A DNA stretch of 64,000 nt from positions 1 through 64,000 of the forward strand of contig JALBYC010000018.1 in NCBI GenBank assembly GCA_023212645.1. The letters are read 5' to 3'. This document shows, in pieces, positions 28,905 to 39,592 of this stretch. The notes under the pieces were generated by a model. The model made no database searches, was not told where the DNA came from, and worked only from the letters and a program-made list of their open reading frames with translations. The stretch comes from Farysia itapuensis. Taxonomy: Eukaryota; Basidiomycota; Ustilaginomycetes; Ustilaginales; Ustilaginaceae. Both the position numbers and the translations under genes were made by a program. Each line of letters begins with the position of its first letter. Position 1 is the stretch's first letter.

Positions 28905-31900
28905 CCTTCCAGCTTGCCATGCAGACTGATGTCAAATGATTGAGCTGGGGAAGATGCCCAGGGTCCACTCTGCTAACGAAAGTGGTCCGGGCGGAATTTT
29001 TGGGATCGCCTTCACGTGAGACGGAATGACAATTATCGCTTTATCGGGTCATCGTCATCTCGACTTCTTGAGGTTTCGATTCTAGCGAGTCTCGAGTCAC
29101 AGTTGTGACTTGTGAGTCACAGAGTGTGAATGTGAGTCTCTCGACTGAGCTATCAAGTCTAAGAGTGTGCTCTTACTCTGTCATCTGGGATCTGGCCGAT
29201 CTGGGAACTGGCGGAGCTGGGCGTCAGACGCTGGGTGCGCTACGTGCGCTGGTGCGGCCTGGTGCACTATGACTGCGTGCACTGCATCCACAGGTGCATG
29301 ACTTGTATGCTGACGTTGGAGCAACAAGGCAATGGAGCAGCTAAGCGCAGCCGAATCGCTGCGGGCGGCTAACACGCGAATGCAAAGGCCGCTCGGATCG
29401 GCTCTGGCTTGTTTCCCACGATTTTGGAATTAGCGAGCGCGAGGCGAGAGCTATTATACCCCAAAACGGGAGGAACGCGGCGCGCGCATCTGCGATGTAG
29501 CATGTCAATAGGTCCAGACCAGTCGAACGCTTTGCCCTCAAGTCTCTGGTACGTGATGCTTGAGCTGAGTCAGGCTGTTCATATAGTGAGATTTTCAGTC
29601 GAAAGTTGACTCCAAATGCCGAAGCCAGGCGGAGCTGTCTTTGTAACAATTCAACTGCAGTCCTTGAGCATGGAGCAGCGACATTGTGTGTGGCCTTTCT
29701 CAGAAGAGGCCCAGCGTACTTCTGTACGCTTACTTTGCTGCATTGTTGCGCCAAAGAAATTGGTTCACCCATTGGATTTCATTGTATCTGCTGAACCATT
29801 TGGCCCGGTTGCTGCAGAGACTCTCCCCCGGTTTTGATAAAAGGTCAGATATACTTTCGAATCTATCGACTGCGATCAGCTTCTCGTGCGCGCAGGACAT
29901 AGATTTACCGGTGTGAGCACATGTGAACATCGAGCAGTAAGTGGACATGCGTCACGGTGAAGAGAACCGGTATCTACAGGATCACATGTCTGTGCCGATC
30001 GCGTCGCGACAGAGACTGTGCATGCATGAGTCGCAAAGTAAAACTGTGGCTTGCGCGCAGTCAGCGTGCCGGATCTGCATTGAGACTGCGACGTCAGGAG
30101 CGTTCTTGGCAGCTGTACTTCCTCGCTGTCAACGTGGGCGGCAGCCTCTGGAACGCTTGTCGTACGTTGCGGGATTGAATTTTGTCTTTATCGGAATAAT
30201 TGTCACAGTCACTCATGCGATTCCAAAGGTGACACACAACACCGGTCAGGTGGTTGATGTCTGCTTAGTCAGCTCGCAGCGAGACAAGCACCCAGGTGAT
30301 ACCCCATGAATCGGACCAAAGACTGCCTTATGCGTGCTTGCCAGGCAGCAAGGAGGTTGTTGCATACACGCAGGAGGCCCTTCAGATCCATGCGCGTCCG
30401 CGAAATTCAAGAGGAGACCGAAGTTGCCGATGATGCCATTTCTAGAGCAGCAGGACGAGGGACGTAAAACCGAGATTCATGCGCCCAGCATCGGGAGCAG
30501 CGATAGCGCGCTCGTCGGCACAAGATCCGATGTCCGGCATGGCCACGCTCACAGAGACGCAATGTATCATGGCTTTCTGACATAATGACCGCGTCAAGCT
30601 CAAGCAAAGGTCTACAGCGTCGATTGTGAAAGAGCGCTGATGATGTGCAGAGACTCTCACTTTTAGTAAACCCAGTGTGTCTGGAGGGCTTGGAGGCTCG
30701 GGAGACGGGGATGTCAACAATGCGGCAAGCAAGCGAACTCTGCTTGCTTCGAGCTAAAGTCAAGAGCGATCCACTCGACGACTTGGCAGCTTTCGTAGCA
30801 TTGGTCAGCCTATGCTCCGGGACAGTGCGGCCATCTTTACGGCGAATTGCCTAATCAACTTAGTGTTGTCCTTGTCGCTTTACGGTGCGTCCGGGGTCGG
30901 CGAACGCGAAGGGGGATGGCAGACCCTCTCGAGCGAGCGCGTCAAAAGGGTTGGCCGGTGTGCACAACATTCATCGGTTCAACTTCACGTCCGAGTCATC
31001 GAGGCCCCGGTTTAATTGGAGAGAAATGACAGTTAGCGCGGCGGCGCGTAATTCAATTCTGGATTGTGTTCAGGCATTCGAGCAGTGTGCTCCGAGCCGA
31101 AGGCTGGAACCGCTCTGTCGGTGTGCATCCGGAATTTGTTTAGCGGCCTGCGCTCCGGGAGTCACATTCGCACCGCACCAGGTTCTGTATGCTGAAGAAG
31201 CCAATGCGTAAACAGCAAATGAATCAATACCGTGGCAATGAACTGGAGCCTCTGCTAGGACTGTTGTCAAAGCAAGGCACCTAGACTCGCTGTCGACTGA
31301 AATGAGCGCGGGCAAGACTGATGTGTGAGAGGTAGCCGGCATGAAAAGCTAGAATCTGGATCAGGTACTGAAAGCTACTGCAAACACCTGCTTTGGTGTC
31401 CGTTGTTTAAAAGACTTTCACAACAGAGTATAGGAAGCTCAAGCACGCAACGGACCCAGAATGAAGTTGTGAGCGCCGGTGAGAAGAAAGGAGGAGTTTG
31501 GCGAACGCCGCAGGTTGGACAGGCCAGATTCAGGCGAATGGACAATTTAGGTTTCGAAATGTTTCAAGATCACCACTGCTTGTATGCCTCGTCTCGGTTA
31601 GGCAGCCGACAGCGCAGGGGGAGGAGGTCCAAGCTCTACAAGGCAGATGCGCCGATTTGTAGGACATCGGATCCAGTTTCTTTGACCCTCGTCTCGCTTG
31701 TAGTGGAGCCCGACTCGGCTGCGCGTCCGTCAACCGCTGTTTATGCAGACCTCGACTCAGGCGATGTTCAGTGCCTGTATCCGCTCGCTTGGTTGCGGTA
31801 AGTCTGCTGCAGGAGTCACCCCTGGTCGAGCATGTTGCCAGGTGGCTGTGGCTATTGCGCCTATCGACAATCGCCGCTCCCGATCTGCCTTTGCTTCGGA

Positions 31901-33131
31901 TTTCTGGCAGGTCGTCGGTGTTGGTCTCTCCACACAATTGCTACAAATCTCCCCCCACCCTAGTGCCCGTGGTCCTGTTCACCCTGACTAAAACGGCACA
32001 ACGATGGAGCCCGCCACCAAGAGCCTACGCTGACCCCTGCTTCCCCCATTTGATTCTTCATCTGCCCCCATTTACCACTACCAATCACTTCGTCCCGTTC
32101 TATCACACGTCGCGAGGTCCCCCCGTTGTTGGTACACCGTCTGCGCCATTCGTTGCATGCTCGTTGCCTGTGCCAAGACCAGAAAGGACCAGTCAAGTCC
32201 CGCTTCCTTCATTTCGCTTCCTCAATCTCGCAAAGAACCCGCGGTTAGCGGCTTCCTCTTTGCCCAGTCGCACTCCGATCTCATCTTGGCAAGCGCAGGA
32301 GCTCATCGCTTATTCACGGACTCAAGATCGTTAACCAGACTCATATCGACCCCGCTTTGTCATCTGCGCACCTGACCGGTAAGTTGTTCACATCAGATAC
32401 CCTCACAATTTGGGGAAATGGCAGGTGGGACTGGCCTGCAGAATATCATGCGTCGCATGTCGAGTCGAGCAGCATTTCATTGATGCCGTCTGCATCGCTT
32501 GCCTGATCCCAATGATCGCTGACCATGGTCCGTGTAACCAGATATGACTGACGCAGATTTGGCGCTTCAATCCTTGCAGGTTTTGCTGCCGCGAAACATC
32601 CGTCACGGTCAGTGCTCCTTCATTACTCTCGGCCTTGCATTTAGCCTCCTGACCGGTTTGGAGCAGGAACACCGTAGCCGGTCTGGATCAAATCCAGCAA
32701 CTCGCCTGTTGCATCCCTAGCTCGTGGCCCTTTTCATTCCTGTCGTTCTGCGTTGGCTCTCTTCTTAACCTTGCTCGACGCTGAACAGACCGTCTTACTC
32801 ACGCTGCCTGAAGCTGAGGCTCTAAAGTATATCTGTCCTTCGCTCTTGCTCTCTCTTTGTTGTACTCTTTGACTTCAGCCCAGACTCGGCAACGTCAGTT
32901 CGTCACATCATCGGGAACAAGCGGCGCATTTCTCGCTCTGGTCCATGTCTGCCGTATCACTGTCTGTCGATTTATCTTCGAGTGCACAAGTCAAAGCTGC
33001 GACGAAACCCTCGCACATTGGTCAATCTTTCGACACACTTTCCGAATAATCAACGTCAACTTACATCGAGCGAAAAGGAACAGTGAAAGCTCGTTCCCCT
33101 CTCAGCTTCTTGTCTAGCTCTGCTGAGACTC
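28905..33131. other. 4.2-kb gene desert upstream of the C2H2 factor
   Basis: Between ATG7 and the C2H2 gene I find no frame longer than about 190 codons and none with recognisable domains; long frames overlap on both strands. 29090-29160 is full of GTGAGTC-type words. From about 31900 the + strand becomes pyrimidine rich (CCCACCCTAG, TTCCCCCATTTG), as in fungal core promoters and leaders. A strong splice donor, ACCG-GTAAGT, lies at 32379, with possible acceptors further on, so the factor's transcript may carry a long spliced leader. The stretch is probably a large promoter plus 5' leader, with or without non-coding RNA. No transposon relics seen. Confidence 0.6.
29085..29170. repeat. GTGAGTC / GAGTCAC-rich simple sequence with a palindrome
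   Basis: Repeated words GAGTCAC, GTGAGTC and GTGAATGTGAGTC, including the palindrome AGTCACA-GT-TGTGACT at 29095-29110. Similar text recurs at 60618-60675. Such drifts are common in smut intergenic DNA. Confidence 0.7.
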
Positions 33132-34886
33132 ATGTACCAGGACAGGACACGTCGCAGCGCTGAAGAACCTCTTGACAGCACGTTGCAAAGACGCGAAACA
33201 ATAGGTGAACGGCACACCTCACCCTGGAGTCTAGACGGTACTCAACCCGAATTATCCGCGCAGCTCGGCAATCTGGACGTTTCAAGTGATCTACATCAGA
33301 GCCGCAGTCTTGATCTAGCGCGTAGTCCGCGCACTTCGGGGACTCTTCAGAGACAAGCAATGGATGTAGTGTACCGTTCGGACGGCTTTGGCCAGCACAA
33401 TCTAACTCAGAATCATCACAGAGCAGCCGTGCCACACATGTACGGCCCAAGCGAACAAAGGACGGGGAGCGCAGACACGTCGGAGCCAGTCTGGCCTGTG
33501 CCTCGGATGAACTCGCAGAGCTACGCTGGTGATCGCCATAGAGAAGCGGCCCACTTTTCGTCGCAGTCCGATTTCGCGCGACACCATGCATCTTCAGAAC
33601 ATTACGCCTACGAGAGCAATGCTGCTGCCCTCCGTAACCCTGTCGTCTACAGTCAATCTGTTCAGCACTCTTGGGGCACAACAGGTCCATCCTCGGAATA
33701 CACGTACCCCACACTTCCTTACATCAACTCGACCCAACGCCACGCAGGCCCCTACTTTGCGCCTCTGTCCTACGGCGACGGAGGTGTGAGTGTGGGCAAC
33801 AACGATGGGATGTCTCGAATCGGTCACCCCTCTTCAGCAGACTCGAATGAGCAAGCTGAGCCATCTTGGCCTCTGGCTCCGAACTCACTGGAAGCTTTTG
33901 CCGGTATACCTGGACCATCCGATTCCGCAGCTCGTTTTACCCTAACCTCTGCCTCAGACAGGGCGAAAATGAAAGCTCGATCCTCGCTGCCGCCCCCAAA
34001 GCAGTTCAAATGTTCTGCGTGCGATGCTATCTTTAGTCGCAATCATGACCTAAAGCGTCACGCCCGCATCCATTTGGCTGTCAAGCCATTTCCCTGCGGC
34101 TATTGTGACAAGGCGTTCAGTCGCAAGGACGCCTTGAAGCGACATGTACTGGTCAAAGGTTGTGGCATCGGCAGTAAGAAACCAGAGACGCGTCGCAGAT
34201 CTGCTACGTTGTCCAAGCTGGAGCACGCAGATGGAAGTGCTAGTATAAGCGGCGAAAGTGGAAGAGGCTCGCGTCACGAGAGCGTTCTTGACATGCGATC
34301 AAGGGATTTCCTTATTCGCGATGAGGCGGCACATGTGCAACAAGGTCTTTCGCGAAGCTTTCCCTCCAAGTTCGAGGCTAGCTCATGGAGCTCGAGCGCC
34401 AACCCCAATGCAGGCGAAATCTACCCTGATAATCCACACTCGACTCGTTCTGGTTTCGCTCCTCCATCCTCGCTTAAGGACATGGAAGAGATAGAGTACA
34501 AGCGAGATGGCGCCAATCAGCTTCGAGGATCGGCGACGCAGCCTCAGCACCTCGGACAATACCAGCAATACCCTCAGCTCTCACAAAATTATGCGTACGG
34601 CTCTCATCCGCATCCAGGGCAGTATCATCAAGTTCCAGGAGGACTTGTAACTACTTTTGCATCTTCAGAAAACCCAATGGGCTCCTCGCCTACCGACTTG
34701 CAATTTCGCTCTGCCATGACTAGTATGTCTGTTCAGGATGGCGCGCAGCCACCTTTTTCCAAGGATACAAGGGGCATGGGTATGGGCAGCACTGTACCGC
34801 TGCTATCCAGTGCAGAAGGGTCTGGACAAAGAAAAGACGGGTATGGCCAAGCAGCTTTAGACAATCATTCCGCAAACGCTTCGTAG
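33132..34886 (+). CDS. C2H2 zinc-finger transcription factor
   Basis: 584 residues. Two adjacent C2H2 fingers lie at about 297-342: FKCSACDAIFSRNHDLKRHA (C-x2-C-x12-H-x3-H) and FPCGYCDKAFSRKDALKRH, the second ending H-x5-C (HVLVKGC) instead of the standard His. The linker LAVKPF is of the TGEKPF class. A basic stretch GSKKPETRRRS follows and may be a nuclear localisation signal. The rest is Ser, Gln, Tyr and His rich and likely disordered, with a possible activation region near the C-terminus (QPQHLGQYQQYPQLSQNYAY). Fingers of this SRKDALKRHxxVKGC type occur in basidiomycete developmental regulators. I cannot name the orthologue. The long upstream region suggests complex control. Confidence 0.88.
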   Translation: MYQDRTRRSAEEPLDSTLQRRETIGERHTSPWSLDGTQPELSAQLGNLDVSSDLHQSRSLDLARSPRTSGTLQRQAMDVVYRSDGFGQHNLTQNHHRAAVPHMYGPSEQRTGSADTSEPVWPVPRMNSQSYAGDRHREAAHFSSQSDFARHHASSEHYAYESNAAALRNPVVYSQSVQHSWGTTGPSSEYTYPTLPYINSTQRHAGPYFAPLSYGDGGVSVGNNDGMSRIGHPSSADSNEQAEPSWPLAPNSLEAFAGIPGPSDSAARFTLTSASDRAKMKARSSLPPPKQFKCSACDAIFSRNHDLKRHARIHLAVKPFPCGYCDKAFSRKDALKRHVLVKGCGIGSKKPETRRRSATLSKLEHADGSASISGESGRGSRHESVLDMRSRDFLIRDEAAHVQQGLSRSFPSKFEASSWSSSANPNAGEIYPDNPHSTRSGFAPPSSLKDMEEIEYKRDGANQLRGSATQPQHLGQYQQYPQLSQNYAYGSHPHPGQYHQVPGGLVTTFASSENPMGSSPTDLQFRSAMTSMSVQDGAQPPFSKDTRGMGMGSTVPLLSSAEGSGQRKDGYGQAALDNHSANAS

Positions 34887-35145
34887 CCTCGTCGTCACGT
34901 CAAGCCATTCCGCAACGTAGTAGCCCCCTCAGAATAGGCTTGAGAAGAACGCACAATCCTCTTACAAACTTTCTCTCTCATTCTGGTATCTCGCGCAATT
35001 TTTTGGCTGTGCAACACATTTCCTCAAGACTCAAATTGACACATTCCATGCATCTCCATTAGTAGTGGTTGCACTGTTCTGACTGAATCAGGCTTGTTTT
35101 TGTCAACAGTCAATATACGCGTACTTACCTGCATTCTTTAACGTC

Positions 35146-35249
35146 GGTTTCTTGGCGCAGCTGGTTAGCGCGTCTCCTTAACAATTCTGATCTTTCCAGA
35201 TCGTTGAGGCTTACGGAGGAGGTCGCCGGTTCGAACCCGGCAGAAATCA
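35146..35249 (+). tRNA. tRNA-Val (anticodon AAC) with intron
   Basis: Acceptor stem GGTTTCT/AGAAATC with discriminator A. Anticodon stem TCTCC/GGAGG around TT-AAC-A; anticodon at 35180-35182. Intron of 30 nt at 35184-35213. The intron segment GTTGAGG at 35204-35210 can pair with CCTTAAC of the anticodon arm. T arm CCGG-TTCGAAC-CCGG. A T5 stop follows at 35252-35256. It lies 175 bp upstream of ARG1. Confidence 0.95.
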
Positions 35250-35330
35250 TCTTTTTGGTGCTGGTCTTTTTGGCGCACGAGCCAGTGGGTAAGAATAAAA
35301 ATTTGTTTGTCTCAGGTGTATGACTCCGAG

Positions 35331-35336
35331 ATAAGA
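35331..35336 (+). promoter_or_regulatory. Possible Gcn4/CpcA core site TGACTC
   Basis: TGACTC occurs 94 bp before the ARG1 start. Arginine genes in fungi are usually driven by the general amino-acid control bZIP factor, which binds TGACTCA. Here the last base is C, not A, so this is a partial match only. Confidence 0.35.
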
Positions 35337-35424
35337 AGAAATGAACAGCTTTATTATCAAGCACCATCTTTCCTTCTAGCATAGATCCTGGCATTTCTCA
35401 CCTTCTCTACCAATTTTATCAACA

Positions 35425-36769
35425 ATGCCTGGACAGACGGGAAAGGTGCTTTTGGCTTACTCTGGAGGTCTCGGTAAGTGCGCTTGGAGGGCTTGCCAAC
35501 ATCGACCGGCACTAATGCGCGATCATCTTTGCAGATACTTCAACCATCCTTGCATGGCTCATCGACGAAGGATACGATGTCATCGCTTACATGGCTGACG
35601 TGGGACAGGAGGAGGACTTTGAAGCTGCTCGGTCAAAGGCGCTCAAGTGCGGTGCCAAAGATTTCATTCTCTCGGACCTGAGACGCGAGTTCATCGAGGA
35701 GCTCATCTTCCCAGCTGTTCAGGCCAATGCCATCTACGAAGATGTCTACCTGTTGGGAACTTCACTTGCTCGACCTGTCATTGCGCGAGGTATGATTGAA
35801 GCTGCTGAGAAGACTGGCTGTCAGTACGTCTCTCACGGCTGTACCGGCAAGGGTAACGACCAGGTTCGATTCGAGCTTGCCTTCTACGGTCTGAAGCCTG
35901 ACATCAAGGTCATCGCTCCATGGCGCATCCCGGAGTTCTTCAACCGCTTTGCTGGTCGCAGTGCACTCTTGGAGTACGCCGAGTCCAAGGGTATTCCTGT
36001 CACACAGACCAAAGCCAAGCCCTGGTCCACTGACGAAAACCTCTTCCACATTTCGTACGAGGCCGGTATCCTCGAGGATCCCAACACCACTCCTCCTTCC
36101 GACATGTGGAAGCTGACTAAAGATCCCCGGGAGGCACCCGACACACCAGAACGCATCGTGATCCAGTTCACCAAAGGCATTCCGACGAAAGTCAAGGTAC
36201 TCTCTACGGGTAAAGAACACACTGACCCCGTCGATGTCTTTCTCACTCTCAATGCCCTCGCTCGAGCAAACGGGGTTGGACGAATCGATATTGTGGAGAA
36301 CCGGTTCATCGGAGTAAAATCTCGAGGCTGCTACGAGTCGCCCGGCGCCACTATCTTGCGAGCCGCCCACTTGGACCTGGAAGGTCTCACTCTTGACCGT
36401 GAGGTCCGACGCATCCGCGACCAGGTAATCACACAGAAGTTCTCCGAGCAGCTGTACTACGGATTCTTCTTCTCGCCCGAGTGCGAGTTCGTCCGCTCTT
36501 GCATCCCGCAATCGCAAAAAACGGTCAACGGCGAGGTCAAAATCGCACTGTACAAGGGCAACGTCATCATTGAAGGTCGAAGCTCGGAAGAATTGTTGTA
36601 CGACGAGAAATTTACCTCCATGGACGAGCAGGGAGGATTTGACTCTGCCGCCACCTCAGGCTTTATCACTGTTCAAGCCATCCGACTTCGTCGATACGGT
36701 CTGGGTCTCAGCGAGAAGGGTCTGGCCGGATCCGACCGTGAAAGCGCCTACGCTGTGCGACAACCTTAA
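35425..36769 (+). CDS. ARG1: Argininosuccinate synthase
   Basis: Two exons, 35425-35473 and 35535-36769, with a 61-bp intron (GTAAGT...TTGCAG). The join completes the ATP-binding motif LLAYSGGLDTSTILAWLI in exon 1/2. The 427-residue product contains ADVGQEEDFEAA, HGCTGKGNDQVRFEL (the second nucleotide/citrulline loop), APWRIPEFFNRFAGR and GCYESPGATILRAAH. It joins citrulline and aspartate using ATP in arginine synthesis (and in the urea cycle of animals). Fungal enzymes are about 415-420 residues, so this is full length. It lies just downstream of tRNA-Val, with no close neighbour in its pathway other than the amino-acid gene LYS12 nearby. Confidence 0.97.
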
Positions 36770-36900
36770 ATGCCATCTCTCCTTCAACAGAAATAAAGGA
36801 CGCGCGATGAATTGCAACTGATTGCTGTGAGCTCTAAAAGAAGTATGACTTTGGTCATGTATGCAACACACAGACTGCTGGAATTGTTTACGCTTTGTTC

Positions 36901-37369
36901 TTAATTGTCTGAGCCCAAGCACATGGCAGTAGCACGAATGCATTTGCCGAACGTCAGCTTGAAGTACTCAATGTCGTCGTCGGAAAAGCAATCGCGACGA
37001 ACGGAGGTGAATGTGAATATTTTGCCCTTGAACCCCGATGGAGATGTTTCCATGTGGCCAGTCCATCTGCTAGCTGGGAATTTGTTCAGCTGTTTGCCAA
37101 AAGTTTTTTGGTCGGTATAGCAGAAAACCTGAACATCCGGCGTCGATATATCTCGGATGTGAACAACAACGAGGTTTGGATCGTTTCTATCCAATTGACG
37201 CCTCTGTAGCTCGACATCTTTGTCAGTCGGATAACCCAAAGCAAACATGGAAGCAGCTAGACCGGCCACCAGGACTGTCTGCCGAAAGAAGTACTGGGTA
37301 GTAAGGTATTCATGTAAGTAGATTGGCGACAGCCTTGTGGTGCAGACTCGATCGAGTATAACGTACCAT
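36901..37369 (-). CDS. Candidate small secreted protein (possible effector)
   Basis: The predicted gene has two coding exons: the ATG alone at 37369-37367, then 37293-36901, with a 73-bp intron (GTACGT...CCCAG). The product is 131 residues. It starts MYFFRQTVLVAGLAASMFAL, a good signal peptide with cleavage near residue 20-22. A dibasic site at 32-33 (ELQRRQLD) could be cut by Kex2. The mature part has four cysteines, enough for two disulfides, and no domain I recognise. Unspliced, the same ATG stops after 19 codons inside the intron. Any start inside exon 2 would lose the signal peptide. Small secreted, intron-poor proteins of unknown fold are typical smut effector candidates, but nothing here proves a host role. 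It sits between ARG1 and LYS12. Confidence 0.6.
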
Positions 37370-37513
37370 GGGCGTTCTAGGCGGGATAAAGTGGAAGTCC
37401 TTGTACTGGACGAACGAAGATGGACAAGGTCTGAGAGGTTTATAAATGGTTTGAAACAGGCATTCCGAGCCTGGACTTCGAATTGCTGGAGGTGAAGGTG
37501 GGAGGATACCGCA

Positions 37514-37609
37514 GTAGTGTGGCATGAAGGTCGCTGCTCAGCCCACTCGTGCTGTGGAAGGAGACCACAGTGATGTGATATGAAGGCCACTGCTCAGCCC
37601 ACTCAAGCT
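37514..37609. repeat. Imperfect direct repeat, two copies 56 bp apart
   Basis: Copies at 37514-37553 and 37570-37609 share GAAGG, then ACTGCTCAGCCCACTC or the near-identical CGCTGCTCAGCCCACTC. They lie upstream of the small secreted-protein gene, in its likely promoter, so they could be a duplicated regulatory element. Confidence 0.6.
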
Positions 37610-37920
37610 CCGACTAATCAAATCGCTCCATCGTAGCATTCGATCCGGAACACTGGTGGTCGTCCTACAGTCAATCTGACGCTGAAACCTGCATCATGTG
37701 GCCTTATCGCGACACACAGCCCCATCCTGTTGCGTCTCATGTGGGGAGAATCGGAGTAAACACCACTTTCGCAAAATCATACTTTGTCAGTCGTTCCGGG
37801 AGGAACACCCACGACTGCTTTGTCTGCTCACGACTTGTTCGCAGCAAAAGAGCATACTTCATTGGCCGAAATCGTCTAGACAAGTTGTCCGTTATAATTT
37901 ACTGGCTACAAATCACAGGA

Positions 37921-39075
<1,155 letters not shown>

Positions 39076-39202
39076 CTAGAGCAATCAAGAGTGTCTTCCT
39101 CCGCTTCTTCCCAATTCTTCCCGAGATTAATCGAGCTTGTCACCAGCTTACGGTGAGAGATCCAAAATATCTACATACTCTGTGCGTGATAGAATAACAA
39201 CT

Positions 39203-39304
39203 GGCCGGTTGGCCCAATGGTAAGGCGTCTGACTACGACCGTGAGCACAGCTTGTCTGTCTCGCAGTAATCAGGAGATTCTGGGTTCGAGCCCCAGGCTG
39301 GTCA
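39203..39304 (+). tRNA. tRNA-Arg (anticodon ACG) with intron
   Basis: Acceptor GGCCGGT/GCTGGTC pairs with three G-T wobbles; discriminator A. Anticodon stem TCTGA/TCAGG around CT-ACG-A, with ACG at 39235-39237. Intron 39239-39268 (30 nt). T arm CTGGG-TTCGAGC-CCCAG. The T-run at 39308-39313 ends transcription. The intron word TCGCAG partly pairs with CTACGA of the loop. Confidence 0.94.
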
Positions 39305-39348
39305 TTATTTTTTGGCCTTCCGCATCATTTTCACTCACGATTATAGTA

Positions 39349-39487
39349 GGGAGCTTTCGGTGCACCAAAATACCGCTTTTTTAGAGCTAAAAAAAGAGCC
39401 AAATCTGCTAAACACCAGCCAAATTTGTCGATTTGGCTCTTTTTTTTAGCTCTAAAAAAGCGGTCTTGAGTGCACCGAAAGCTCCCC
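39349..39487. mobile_element. Foldback / MITE-like element with 57-bp inverted arms
   Basis: Left arm 39349-39405 and right arm 39430-39487 are near-perfect inverted copies, differing mainly in a 6-7 bp patch next to GTGCAC. They flank a 24-bp spacer. The ends read GGGAGCTTTCGGTGCAC. AGTA occurs just outside each end (39345-39348 and 39488-39491), a possible 4-bp target duplication, with one extra C on the right. The element has no coding capacity. It lies 44 bp beyond tRNA-Arg and about 105 bp beyond the PGK1 stop. Confidence 0.7.
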
Positions 39488-39592
39488 AGTAGGCAGAATA
39501 ACCATCACACACCAGCCGGCGGCGTTCAGGCGCAGATGCACAGACGGCGCATATTGTGAAGAGGTTCTGCATTACAGGTGAGCAAGAAAAAT

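Noticed and set aside
29341..29772. A 143-codon minus-strand frame in the gene desert
   Set aside because: No domain, no conserved look, overlapped by open frames on the other strand, and neighbouring sequence is simple-repeat rich.
31325..32334. Frames of 158 and 187 codons before the C2H2 gene
   Set aside because: Translations are Ser/Pro/Arg-rich text typical of non-coding pyrimidine-rich leaders; no start context or family match.
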